This document shows, piece by piece, positions 14,488-22,134 of a stretch of 35,099 nucleotides of DNA. How positions within the stretch are numbered: position 1 is the first letter of the stretch; every line of letters begins with the position of its first letter. The position numbers and the translations under genes are program-made. The notes under the pieces are model-generated. The model saw nothing but the letters and a program-made list of their open reading frames with translations. It made no database searches and had not been told where the DNA came from. The DNA comes from Paracoccaceae bacterium (GTDB lineage Bacteria > Pseudomonadota > Alphaproteobacteria > Rhodobacterales > Rhodobacteraceae). The stretch is taken from assembly GCA_030148745.1 (NCBI GenBank), contig JASBSV010000136.1:1-35099 (forward strand), in the 5' to 3' direction.

Positions 14488-16896
14488 TCAGTAGCCAGCC
14501 TCGTCAGCCGCCCTGCTTTGATACTCCTTGAACATCTCAAGCACAGCATCGGCAGACGCCTCAACGTCGTTGACCTTCTCGAAAATGAACTCCCGCCGTG
14601 GGCCGCGCGTCACTCGCCACCCATGCGCTTTCTCGATCAACCCGCTCGCCTGCACGATCCGCGGCGAGATCGCCCGTGCATTGCCCGGAAAGTCTTTGAC
14701 CGCCACAAGCTGGCTAAGGTCCGCGAACGCGTCCTTCATCTGAATGAACAACTCGGTGGATGTGCACACCCACTTCGACCCGACGCCTTTGTCGATCCCC
14801 ATCAGGAAGTCGGCAAGGAAGAGGTAGACGCTATCCGCTGTCCCGGCCTCAAGCGCCATTTCGAGACGCACCTTCGCATACTCCTCGGTGAACCACCCGT
14901 CGTCGCGACCGAGCAGCCGTGCGACGCACTCGCCCACGCGGGCGAAGACGCCGAAACGCGAACTCGTTTGTTTGACCGTGTGGACATCACGCAGAACCGC
15001 CGCAACGAGGCTGTAGAGCGCACCCCGCCAACGCGGCATGTTCTCTTTCCGATAAGCCGCAAACTCCTCCTCGTCCATGTAGTGAGCGGGTCGAGTCAAA
15101 GTGATGCGTATGATCCGCTCAATCAGGTCTTGCTTGTAAAACGTCGGATCGAGGCCAGCGATCAGCAGCGGGCGCATCGCATCGACCGCGAACACATCAC
15201 CATCAGAATACAGCTTGCGCTTCGACAAGCCGCCGCCTGTGGACAGGCGACAGAGCGCGTCAGAGAGCCGCGCGAGCGTGTCCACGTTGTCAAACGACAT
15301 GACGGCCGACTGATAGGCGGAGACGACGAGGTCATCCTCGCAGCCGGGTTCACCCGCCTGTGCGCCGACTTTCGGGTCGAGCATTTCGATCAGCGTGGTC
15401 AGCGTTGACGACTTTGCCGATCCGGCTGAACCGTCAAGGATCGCGATGGGGCATTGCTTGCCGGGGTTGATGATCGCCGTCACCATCCATGCGAGCAGGA
15501 ACACCATCGAGTCACGATCCACATTGAGGAACTCGATCAGGTCGGACAGGTAGCCATCTTCGGGGATCGACATTGGCAGGCCAACACCTTTGCGGAAGTG
15601 AACGGGCGCGTCATTGTTGATGCGCCATCCGTCCGCGTCGATTTCGAGGATGTTGCGGTCGGGATCGGCCAAGAAGACATACCGCTTGCCGCCCACACGC
15701 GCGAAACGCAGATCTACATGAGCGGGTGCCGCCTCGGCGGCTTCTGCGAGGGCAATCATCTGGGCTGACTTCACGTCCTGCTCAGCGGGCATCTTCTGAT
15801 AGGCGCGAAGCATCCCGAGTGCGCAGGCATTCTTGAAGTCGTTGGTGTCGATACGAACCCAGTCACGCTCTTTCAATTCGGCATAGGCCACATCTGACTG
15901 ATCGCGGATGATGCGAACGTCCGTCAGAAAGTCGAGGGCGAGCAGCTTGCGTTTTTCGGCAGCAGTGAAAGGCAGCTTGCCGACATAGCCATGCTGTTGG
16001 GCGAACCGCCAAAACGACAGGGGCGTATACTTCTGAGCGCCCGAGAGCTTGTCCCATTCTTTTTCATCTCCTGGCTCGTAGGCAGACGACGATTTGGACC
16101 AAGCGACCCAGCGGTCGCGCGCCCATTCGTCCTCGCGACCGAACGCCTCTTGAAGGCAGATGCCAGCCGCACCCCAATCAGCGCGATTGTCAGGATCATA
16201 TTTCTGAATGAAGCATTCAAAAGCGGCATCCCGGTTTATCTCGGCTGTCTCGGTTGTCGATTTGCGACCGCGCTTTTTGCCCGCGTAGTGCTCGATAATG
16301 GTGTCTTGCGGGACCGTCTCGCGGATGACGCCATCGTCGCTCACGGTCATTCTTACCGAGGCGCGGCCCATTGGAAGCGCGCACACCTGCTGACCAACGC
16401 CCTTGGGCAACACCTCGACAAAGCCATCTGCGAGTTCGCCGCCTGCTTTCCGTTCGAGGGCCGCTTTTTTGAGAATGTGATCGGCAAGGTCTTTCATCAC
16501 GTCAATGCGCTTGGGCGCGTCGAACGTGACCCAGATGTGCATCCCATGACCCCCACCGGACAAGAACATCCGGTGAGGCACTTCGGCCTCGGTCAACACG
16601 GTTGCGACCCGCGCAACTTGGTCTTGGATTTCATCCGTGGTCAGTCGCTCATTGTGATCATCAAAGTCGAAGATCATGAAACGGGTGTGGTCGAGCTTGT
16701 CAGGCTTGGCCTCTGTGCTGACGTTTAGCCAGATCGCGCGGCAGTTATCGCCGCGCGTCAGGTGTTCTCGTATCAACTCGTCGCATAGCGGCTCGTTGAT
16801 CGGGCGATACCACCACTTCTGCTCTTTGGAATTCCATTCGCGAACGGAATGGCCGTCTTGGTTGGCGATGTTGCGCCACTGTTTCAGACACTCCAT
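14488..16896 (-). CDS. PrimPol-type primase fused to SF3/AAA-like helicase
   Basis: Replication initiator of the element, 802 residues from ATG 16896. N-terminal archaeo-eukaryotic primase: catalytic FDFDD (D77, D79), SGGGHGMHIW (113-122, with the His of the family) and VCALPMG near 171. C-terminal ATPase: Walker A GSAGSAKSS (489-497), Walker B-like VMSFDNVD near 540, and a sensor segment GLDPTFYKQDLIERI. Such fusions replicate many prophage-like islands and satellites. The start was chosen to follow the upstream HTH stop by 5 nt; a longer frame from 17025 would run over that gene. The ribosome site is weak, consistent with translational coupling to the HTH gene. Confidence 0.88.
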   Translation of the reverse strand: MECLKQWRNIANQDGHSVREWNSKEQKWWYRPINEPLCDELIREHLTRGDNCRAIWLNVSTEAKPDKLDHTRFMIFDFDDHNERLTTDEIQDQVARVATVLTEAEVPHRMFLSGGGHGMHIWVTFDAPKRIDVMKDLADHILKKAALERKAGGELADGFVEVLPKGVGQQVCALPMGRASVRMTVSDDGVIRETVPQDTIIEHYAGKKRGRKSTTETAEINRDAAFECFIQKYDPDNRADWGAAGICLQEAFGREDEWARDRWVAWSKSSSAYEPGDEKEWDKLSGAQKYTPLSFWRFAQQHGYVGKLPFTAAEKRKLLALDFLTDVRIIRDQSDVAYAELKERDWVRIDTNDFKNACALGMLRAYQKMPAEQDVKSAQMIALAEAAEAAPAHVDLRFARVGGKRYVFLADPDRNILEIDADGWRINNDAPVHFRKGVGLPMSIPEDGYLSDLIEFLNVDRDSMVFLLAWMVTAIINPGKQCPIAILDGSAGSAKSSTLTTLIEMLDPKVGAQAGEPGCEDDLVVSAYQSAVMSFDNVDTLARLSDALCRLSTGGGLSKRKLYSDGDVFAVDAMRPLLIAGLDPTFYKQDLIERIIRITLTRPAHYMDEEEFAAYRKENMPRWRGALYSLVAAVLRDVHTVKQTSSRFGVFARVGECVARLLGRDDGWFTEEYAKVRLEMALEAGTADSVYLFLADFLMGIDKGVGSKWVCTSTELFIQMKDAFADLSQLVAVKDFPGNARAISPRIVQASGLIEKAHGWRVTRGPRREFIFEKVNDVEASADAVLEMFKEYQSRAADEAGY

Positions 16897-16901
16897 CTCG
16901 A

Positions 16902-17105
16902 TTAGCCCCGCGTCTCTACGAGGCCATTTTCCATCCAAGCGTCGAGGTCGGACAGCCGATAGCGGACGCGGCCAGCCATCTTGTAGTAGCGCGGGCCACG
17001 ACGCGGCGAGCAAGTGCGCCACCATTCGAGCGTGCTTGTGGAATAACCGATGTAGTGAGCGGCGTTTGCCGTGTCGAGATACGGGTTGTCGTTTTGAGCG
17101 GGCAT
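16902..17105 (-). CDS. small HTH protein, AlpA/excisionase-like
   Basis: 67 residues. MerR/AlpA-type winged helix (HTH_17 pattern): YLDTANAAHYIGYSTSTLEWW, a basic PRRGPRYYKMAGRVRYRLSD wing, and LDAWMENG end. Such proteins act as excisionases that bend DNA at att arms or as activators of int. Position between the replication gene and int suits either role. ATG 17105 is preferred (AAAGG 9 nt upstream); a GTG at 17114 in frame is possible. The ribosome site is enclosed in a hairpin (17111-17139), so translation may be controlled. Confidence 0.8.
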   Translation of the reverse strand: MPAQNDNPYLDTANAAHYIGYSTSTLEWWRTCSPRRGPRYYKMAGRVRYRLSDLDAWMENGLVETRG

Positions 17106-17110
17106 AGAAT

Positions 17111-17139
17111 GCACCTTTCTCCCCAGTGGGGATAGGTGC
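17111..17139 (-). promoter_or_regulatory. hairpin enclosing the ribosome site of the HTH gene
   Basis: On the - strand transcript: GCACCT, AT, CCCC, ACT, GGGG, AGAA, AGGTGC. The outer 6 bp and inner 4 bp are both perfect, with an internal loop. The AGGTGC arm is part of the Shine-Dalgarno sequence 8-9 nt before ATG 17105. Folding would hide it. Confidence 0.5.
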
Positions 17140-17370
17140 CTCTGTCCGCGCGTCCTGTTCGGTTACCAGTGTCGACCCATGCGGGCCTACACCAATGCCA
17201 CCTGCATCATTGCAGGCTACAGGTACTCACCCTCTCGGGCGACCGGAGCTTTCAGACCCCCTCACGTTGTTCAGTTGCGTGGGTCGTCGGCATTTTTACG
17301 TGGGACGAACATAGGGACTGTTCGACTGAATTGCAACATAACCGCGTTATGAAAAGAACCTATTTCTGAT
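17140..17370. other. noncoding gap between int and the HTH gene, with small inverted repeats
   Basis: No gene seen. It holds CCTGCA-TCAT-TGCAGG (17201-17216) and CGAACA-7 nt-TGTTCG (17306-17324), both of operator size, and a 14-bp palindrome CTGATTTAAATCAG (17366-17379) over the int stop codon. It probably carries the promoter of the HTH-replication operon, which I cannot place with confidence. Confidence 0.4.
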
Positions 17371-18456
17371 TTAAATCAGGTCTTTGCGTTTAAACGCTGA
17401 GATGATCTGTTCCATTGGCTCGCGCAGTTTCCGATGGTCAACCACGATATACCGCGACCCCGTGACAGATTGTGGGGTATGGTTCAGCAGCCGCCCAACC
17501 GTCTCCTCAAGCAAACCCGCCTCAGTCGTCGCGAAGGTTGCGAACGTGCGGCGATGGTCATGCGCTGTCCACGGGATGCGGACGGGTTCTTTCATGTGCA
17601 GGGCGTCGCGCTTTCCGGGGAACACATAGTCTGACCGTATCGGGGGCATCTCAGCTAGGATCGCGTGGTGTTCGGGCATCAAGGGCAGGTCGAACGCGCG
17701 ACCGTTCTTCGTCTCAGGCAGGTGCAAGTGATCGTCGCGCACCTGATCCCAACGAAGCGACAGCGCCTCGGTCTTGCGCAGGCCCGTTGTCAGCAGCAGC
17801 CGGAAAAACGCCGTGTGGATCGGGTTCTCCAACGCATCGACGACCTTCTTCCATTCGGACAGGTCGGTTATGATGCGCTGCGACGGCTCCTCGGCAAACC
17901 ACTCGATGGCGATGGTCGGGCACTCGGGCAGATCGTGGATTCGTCGCGCGTGGTTGTAGATCGAGCGAAACGACTTGAGGACGTGGTTCGCGCCGCGCTC
18001 ACCTGACTTGGCGATTCGGGCATGGGCGGCGTCGCAGTCTGCTTTGGTAATCTCGTCGAGGGGCTTCGTTAGCCACGCCGTCAGGTGGTTGTGAATCTGA
18101 CTGCGCACTTGGTTCTTGTTATGTTCCGAGCGTAGCTTAGGGCGAGCGAGGTAGGTGGCCGTCGCCTGTTCAAGCGTCGGTATGCGGCTCGCACGCTGGC
18201 GCTTTGCAACCGCGCCCGATGCGTATTCAAGCGCGAGGTTCGCGGCTTCCGTGCGGGCGTCCGCAAGGCGCGTTTCAGGGTAGGTGCCCAGCTTCGTGCG
18301 CGTCGTTTTTCCGTGCACGTCCTTCTGGTAGTAAAAGGTCTTCTTCGCCTTGCCCGTGAACAGGCCGAAACCCTTGATCTCGGTGTCCCAAAGTTTCGCG
18401 TTCGGAGGGGCGTTTTTGCAGGCGGCGTCAGTGAGCTTCAAGCGTTCGGTTGGCAT
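17371..18456 (-). CDS. tyrosine-type integrase (P4-like, DUF4102 N-terminus)
   Basis: Site-specific recombinase that inserts and excises the element at tRNA-Gly. 361 residues from ATG 18456. DUF4102-type N-terminal DNA-binding domain at 1-85 (LTDAACKNAPPNAKLWDTEI), SAM-like core-binding domain at about 93-172, catalytic domain at about 195-345. Catalytic residues visible: R227 (TTGLRKTEALSLRW), K250, H299 and R302 (HDHRRTF), H326 (RLLNH), nucleophile Y336. All present, so probably active. An upstream in-frame start at 18537 would add 27 unconserved residues across the arm repeat. Lies 140 bp inside attR, transcribed away from it, so the stranded host tRNA promoter reads into it. Confidence 0.94.
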   Translation of the reverse strand: MPTERLKLTDAACKNAPPNAKLWDTEIKGFGLFTGKAKKTFYYQKDVHGKTTRTKLGTYPETRLADARTEAANLALEYASGAVAKRQRASRIPTLEQATATYLARPKLRSEHNKNQVRSQIHNHLTAWLTKPLDEITKADCDAAHARIAKSGERGANHVLKSFRSIYNHARRIHDLPECPTIAIEWFAEEPSQRIITDLSEWKKVVDALENPIHTAFFRLLLTTGLRKTEALSLRWDQVRDDHLHLPETKNGRAFDLPLMPEHHAILAEMPPIRSDYVFPGKRDALHMKEPVRIPWTAHDHRRTFATFATTEAGLLEETVGRLLNHTPQSVTGSRYIVVDHRKLREPMEQIISAFKRKDLI

Positions 18457-18481
18457 CTTCGTCGTCCCATTTTGCAGTGAA

Positions 18482-18491
18482 TTTGTAGGCA
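18482..18491. repeat. integrase arm-type repeat near attR
   Basis: TTTGTAGGCA, identical to the repeats at 3831 and 3842 near attL, lies 26 nt upstream of the int ATG and 106 nt inside the attR core. The matching decamers at both ends support a role as integrase arm sites. Confidence 0.6.
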
Positions 18492-18596
18492 GCGCATTGC
18501 AACGCGGTATAACACGTCGGGACGACGTTGCGGACATTTGTGCAACAAAATCAACCGCTTTGGGAGGTATTGCAAGAAGCCGGTAGTGTATTGCTA

Positions 18597-18636
18597 AGCT
18601 TGGGAAGCTGCTGCTCTACCATTGAGCTACACCCGC
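18597..18636 (-). pseudogene. 5' part of the interrupted host tRNA-Gly(CCC), with attR core
   Basis: Read on the - strand from 18636: acceptor GCGGGTG, D arm, first side of the anticodon stem and loop, ending in the att core (18609-18597). After this comes element sequence unlike any tRNA 3' half, so the tRNA is not rebuilt here. It keeps the original host promoter (18650-18678). Only base 18610 differs from the corresponding stretch of the substitute tRNA. Confidence 0.93.
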
Positions 18637-18649
18637 CGATCCGCGCAGA

Positions 18650-18678
18650 GAGCTATCCTTCCGCAAGCCCCGCGTCAA
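18650..18678 (-). promoter_or_regulatory. stranded promoter of the host tRNA-Gly, now facing int
   Basis: - strand TTGACG (18678-18673), 17-nt spacer, TAGCTC (18655-18650), then 13 nt to the tRNA 5' end. With the tRNA cut, transcription would run through the 5' fragment and attR into the integrase gene, and no terminator is visible on the way. Identified by eye. Confidence 0.6.
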
Positions 18679-18763
18679 TCGTCAAACGCGCCCTTGGCCC
18701 TCTGCTGCGCTTCCATTTGGCAAAAATATCCTCGCCGAAGGCATTGAACCTCCAACACGCCCT

Positions 18764-20812
18764 TCATCCGCGCCGCCGGCCTCGCCGCCGCCCGCCGCCA
18801 CCTTCGCTGCCGTCGCCTGCATTGAAATTCACATCCGGCAGGGTGACGATCGAATTGAGGGTCGTAAAGGGCTCAACCGCGTTGGGAATGTTCGAGGCGT
18901 TGACGAAATGCTCCTGAAAGCGCGGCTCGATCGCGGTCTCAACCTTGTGGATGCGCCGCACCGTCTCTTCGATTTCGCCGCGTGCCGCGCGGTTCAAAAG
19001 CGCAATGCGCGCGCCGGTGCCCGCCGCATTTCCCGCGCTTGTCACCTTCTCCAGCGGCGCATCGGGGATCATGCCCAGAACCATCGCGTGTTTGGGGCTG
19101 ATATGCGCGCCAAAGGCGCCCGCCAGCACCACGCGGTCCACGCGGTCGACGCCGAATTTATCCATCAACAGACGCGCGCCGGAATAAAGTGCGGCCTTGG
19201 CCATCTGGATCTCGCGGATGTCGCGGTTGGTGACGGTGATGCGCGGTCCCCCCTCGGCGGTGCCGTCATGCACCAGATAGGAATAGGTCCGCCCGTCCAG
19301 CTCGCAACGTGCGGTGCCGGTCTGCTGGGGTGAGCCGATCAGGCCGGGGCCATCGACGATGCCGGCCAGCCGCATCTCGGCCACCATCTCGATAATGCCC
19401 GATCCGCAGATCCCGGTGATGCCGGTGCCGGCAATTGCTTCGTCAAACCCGGCCTCGTCCGACCACAGATCGCTGCCGATCACCTTGAAACGCGGCTCTT
19501 TGGTTGCGGGGTCAATCTCAACCCGCTCGATCGCGCCGGGCGCGGCGCGCTGGCCTGAACTGATCTGCGCGCCCTCAAAGGCAGGTCCCGTGGGCGAGGA
19601 GCAGGCCAGAACCTTCTCGCGGTTGCCCAGCAAAATTTCGGCATTGGTGCCCACATCCACGACCAGCACCAGATCTTCGGATTTATCCGGCGCTTCGGAC
19701 AGGGCCACGGCGGCCGCATCGGCCCCCACATGCCCCGCGATACAGGGCAGGATATAGACCCGCGCGGCCGGGTGCAGCGCCAGATCCAGTTCGCTGGCGC
19801 GCAGGCGCAGGGCGCTGGAGGTGGCCAGCGCAAAGGGCGCCTGACCCAGTTCGAAAGGATCGATGCCCAGAAAAAGATGGTGCATCACCGGGTTGCAGAC
19901 AAAGACCGCATCCATGATCAGCCCCTTGTCGATCTCCGCCTCGGCGGCGACCTGATCGAACAGCCCGTTCATCCCCTCGCGCACCGCGCGGGTCATCTCA
20001 TCCGCGCCGCCGGGGTTCATCATCGAATAGCTGACCCGGCTCATCAGATCCTCGCCAAAGCGGATCTGCGGGTTCATCACCCCTGATGAGGCAACAACCG
20101 CGCCGCTTTGCAGATCGCACAGATGCGCCGCGATTGTGGTCGATCCCAGATCGACCGCCAGACCAAAGACCGACCCTTCGTAAAATCCGGGCCAGATATG
20201 CATCACCCTTGGCGGGTTTTCACCATCGCCCAGATGCACCGCGCAGGTGACCTTCCATTCCCCCTTTCGCAGGGCCGGCTGCAGGCTCTGAAGGATGCTC
20301 AGATCGGCATGCACATCGGCAAGCTGCCACTGCTCGTCCAGCGCCTTGCGCAGCCGCTCAAGATCGCCCGAAGGCTCATGCATGTCAGGCTCTTCCACCT
20401 CGACATAAAACAGCCGGACCGAGGGGTTCATGGTGATATCGCGCACCTCGGCACGTTTGCGCACCACCTGCCGGTGAACCTGACTTTCGGGCGGCACATC
20501 GATCACCACATCGCCCTGAACCGTCGCCTGACAGCCAAGCCGGCGCCCCTTGGGCAAGCCGCGCTTCTGGTCATAACGCTCTTCGACCGCGTTCCATTCC
20601 GACAGGGCGTCCGCTGCGACGGTGACCCCATGTTTGGGAAAGGCGCCATAGGCCGGCGCGACCTGACATTTCGAACAGATCCCGCGCCCGCCGCAAACCG
20701 AATCAAGATCAACGCCCAATTGCCGCGCTGCGGTCAGGATCGGCGTGCCCTTGGCAAACCGTCCGCGTTTTCCCGAAGGGGTAAAGATCACAAGTGGATT
20801 GTCGTCGCTCAT
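18764..20812 (-). CDS. ferredoxin-ASKHA reductive activator of corrinoid proteins (RamA-like, DUF4445)
   Basis: Uses ATP and an electron from its iron-sulfur cluster to return inactive Co(II) corrinoid proteins to Co(I). 682 residues from ATG 20812 (an ATG four codons earlier, at 20824, is possible). The N-terminal [2Fe-2S] ferredoxin domain has CGGRGICSKC near 40-50 with a fourth Cys in GCQATVQG near 93. A middle domain follows, then a C-terminal ASKHA ATPase: AVDLGSTTIAAHL, VVDVGTNAEILLG, GICGSGIIEM, VLAGAFGAH. The neighbourhood holds a methyl-H4folate:corrinoid methyltransferase and MetF, which fits. Odd feature: the last 17 residues form a Gly/Arg tail ending GGGGRRRGRRRG, echoed in the methyltransferase gene at 22756. 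Confidence 0.9.
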   Translation of the reverse strand: MSDDNPLVIFTPSGKRGRFAKGTPILTAARQLGVDLDSVCGGRGICSKCQVAPAYGAFPKHGVTVAADALSEWNAVEERYDQKRGLPKGRRLGCQATVQGDVVIDVPPESQVHRQVVRKRAEVRDITMNPSVRLFYVEVEEPDMHEPSGDLERLRKALDEQWQLADVHADLSILQSLQPALRKGEWKVTCAVHLGDGENPPRVMHIWPGFYEGSVFGLAVDLGSTTIAAHLCDLQSGAVVASSGVMNPQIRFGEDLMSRVSYSMMNPGGADEMTRAVREGMNGLFDQVAAEAEIDKGLIMDAVFVCNPVMHHLFLGIDPFELGQAPFALATSSALRLRASELDLALHPAARVYILPCIAGHVGADAAAVALSEAPDKSEDLVLVVDVGTNAEILLGNREKVLACSSPTGPAFEGAQISSGQRAAPGAIERVEIDPATKEPRFKVIGSDLWSDEAGFDEAIAGTGITGICGSGIIEMVAEMRLAGIVDGPGLIGSPQQTGTARCELDGRTYSYLVHDGTAEGGPRITVTNRDIREIQMAKAALYSGARLLMDKFGVDRVDRVVLAGAFGAHISPKHAMVLGMIPDAPLEKVTSAGNAAGTGARIALLNRAARGEIEETVRRIHKVETAIEPRFQEHFVNASNIPNAVEPFTTLNSIVTLPDVNFNAGDGSEGGGGRRRGRRRG

Positions 20813-20898
20813 TCCGGGCCTCATTACCGCTTGTCACGGGTTTAGGTCGGATAGGCGGCGGGGGAAAGTGCCGCTGCGACATTTGCGGGTCGCGAACG

Positions 20899-21569
20899 TC
20901 AGCGCGGCCCCAGAATATCGATGCCCAGCACCCAGACCGCCAGCGGAACAGGCGCCACCGCCAGCATGATGGTCAAAAGTGTGACCCAGCCGCGATAGAC
21001 CCGGCTAAGCCCGGCAATCATCGCGATGCCGCCGCCGCCGCCGATTACGGTGTTGCCCGGAAGGTTCAGCAAAAGCGCCAGCATGAGATATCGATAGCGC
21101 ACCAGATAGCGGCCCAGTGGCCCCGGCAGACGCTCGCGCAAAACCTCCAGCTTTTGCTCGCGCGTCATTTTTTCGATCCGCGTCAGGATCCGGCAGGCCC
21201 GCCGCAGCCTCAGGTCGGCAAACAGCCGGTGCAGCCAGCGATAGGGCAGGAACCGGCCCGTTACAAAGGCCAGCGTCAGACCTGCAACCGTCGCCAGATA
21301 GACAAAGGGCACGATGGGATATCCGTGCAGCACGATCAGGGTGATGCCGATCTCGATGCCGGGCATGAAGGGCACCGCGATAAAAAGCGCATAGGACAGC
21401 AGCAAAGCCAGCAAAAGCAAGCCCATAGCCTGACTGTCGGCCCCCGCCGCCACGCCCATTTCATCAGCCATTGCCCCGCCAGAACCACCGCCAGCACGAC
21501 GCCAAGCGTCAGCGCAAGGCGGCCAATCGAGTGGCGCAGCGATGGGGCCGGAATTGGGTCGTCGGGCAT
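20899..21569 (-). pseudogene. membrane protein gene with apparent -1 frameshift
   Basis: Frame 1 starts at ATG 21569 with an excellent GGAGG 6-7 nt upstream and encodes MPDDPIPAPSLRHSIGRLA plus a membrane helix (LTLGVVLAVVLAGQWLM). It then turns into non-membrane sequence (KWAWRRGPTVRLW). From about 21471 the adjacent frame continues as a convincing integral membrane protein of 190 residues (LLLLALLLSYALFIAVPFMP, GIEIGITLIVL, LLLNLPGNTVIGGGGGIAM), stopping at 20899. Joining them needs a -1 shift between about 21475 and 21445, where a G5 run (GGCGGGGGCC) lies. Either the gene is broken, a base is missing in the sequence, or translation restarts at ATG 21471, which has only a weak site. A TVP38/DedA-like family is possible; function unknown. 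Confidence 0.6.
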
Positions 21570-21618
21570 CAAAGCCTCCGCATTGGCAGGACCGGGCACC
21601 GGCTCAAAGCGAAATGCT

Positions 21619-21966
21619 CTAGCCCGGCTCGGCCCAGAGACATCGGTCGACATTGGCATATTGCAATATCGTCTGGGTCTGGTCGACACCGCTGAGCCGC
21701 GAGCATCCCTCCAGCGCGCCGGGATCGGTAAAGACCGAAACGACACCGCCCTGCGCGCGGTCTGCCGGGCTGCACAGGCGCTGGCCATGGCTCAGCCAGC
21801 CGGTTCTGCGCGGGCCGGTCTCGCTCTGGGCGGCGAAATACATCCTCTGGCCGGTCCGGTTCTCGACACAGACGCCATGAGTTTGCCCGGCATGTACCGC
21901 CCCGCCGCCAGCGCCGAAAATTAGCGCCGCCGCAAGGGCCGCGCGGGGGCTGAAAATCTGTATCAT
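21619..21966 (-). CDS. small secreted cysteine-containing protein
   Basis: 115 residues. The start ATG 21966 opens a signal peptide (MIQIFSPRAALAAALIFGAG, cleavage near VHAG), so the product is periplasmic or exported. The mature part has four cysteines (in GVCVEN, RLCSPA, EGCSRL, DRCLWA), likely two disulfides, and a beta-rich sequence. Not recognised as a defined family; DUF1036-like proteins share this size and layout, but I am not sure. AAAGG lies about 8 nt before the ATG; the longer frame upstream has no signal peptide at its start. Divergent from the cytochrome gene at 22135. Confidence 0.75.
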   Translation of the reverse strand: MIQIFSPRAALAAALIFGAGGGAVHAGQTHGVCVENRTGQRMYFAAQSETGPRRTGWLSHGQRLCSPADRAQGGVVSVFTDPGALEGCSRLSGVDQTQTILQYANVDRCLWAEPG

Positions 21967-22134
21967 GCTGCGCCTTTCGCTGGGATATGAGCCGATCAAA
22001 GGCGCCAGGGCGGGCCGAAACAACACACGTTTCGGTGACGCATTTGTCAATTCTGTTGAACGCAAGGTCGCGCGTTTTCGCGCTAGAGATTTGCATACTA
22101 GGGAATACAACGTCTTGGGAAAAGGAATTACACA

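Larger units (their letters stand above)
3758..18609. mobile_element. 14.84-kb integrated element in tRNA-Gly(CCC); phage-satellite-like or defective prophage
   Basis: The boundaries are two direct copies of the 13-bp core AGCTTGGGAAGCT at 3758-3770 and 18597-18609, each joined to one half of the same host tRNA gene. One element length is 14,839 bp. Inside are a tyrosine integrase next to the right end, a small HTH protein, a PrimPol-helicase, a DUF4055 portal, terminase subunits, a BsuBI/PstI-type restriction-modification pair and several unknown small genes. I find no capsid, head protease, tail, lysis or holin gene. Codon use in the element differs by eye from the flanking metabolic genes. 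What it is (satellite that packages into another phage's virions, or prophage remnant) is an inference from the gene content and size. Confidence 0.9.

Noticed and set aside
18457-18537. Longer integrase start at 18537
   Set aside because: The extra 27 residues cover the arm repeat, have no family similarity and precede the normal DUF4102 opening at ATG 18456.
19730-21924. Long + strand frames antisense to the activase and membrane protein genes
   Set aside because: They mirror convincing - strand genes and have low-complexity Arg/Gln/His-rich sequences typical of shadow frames.
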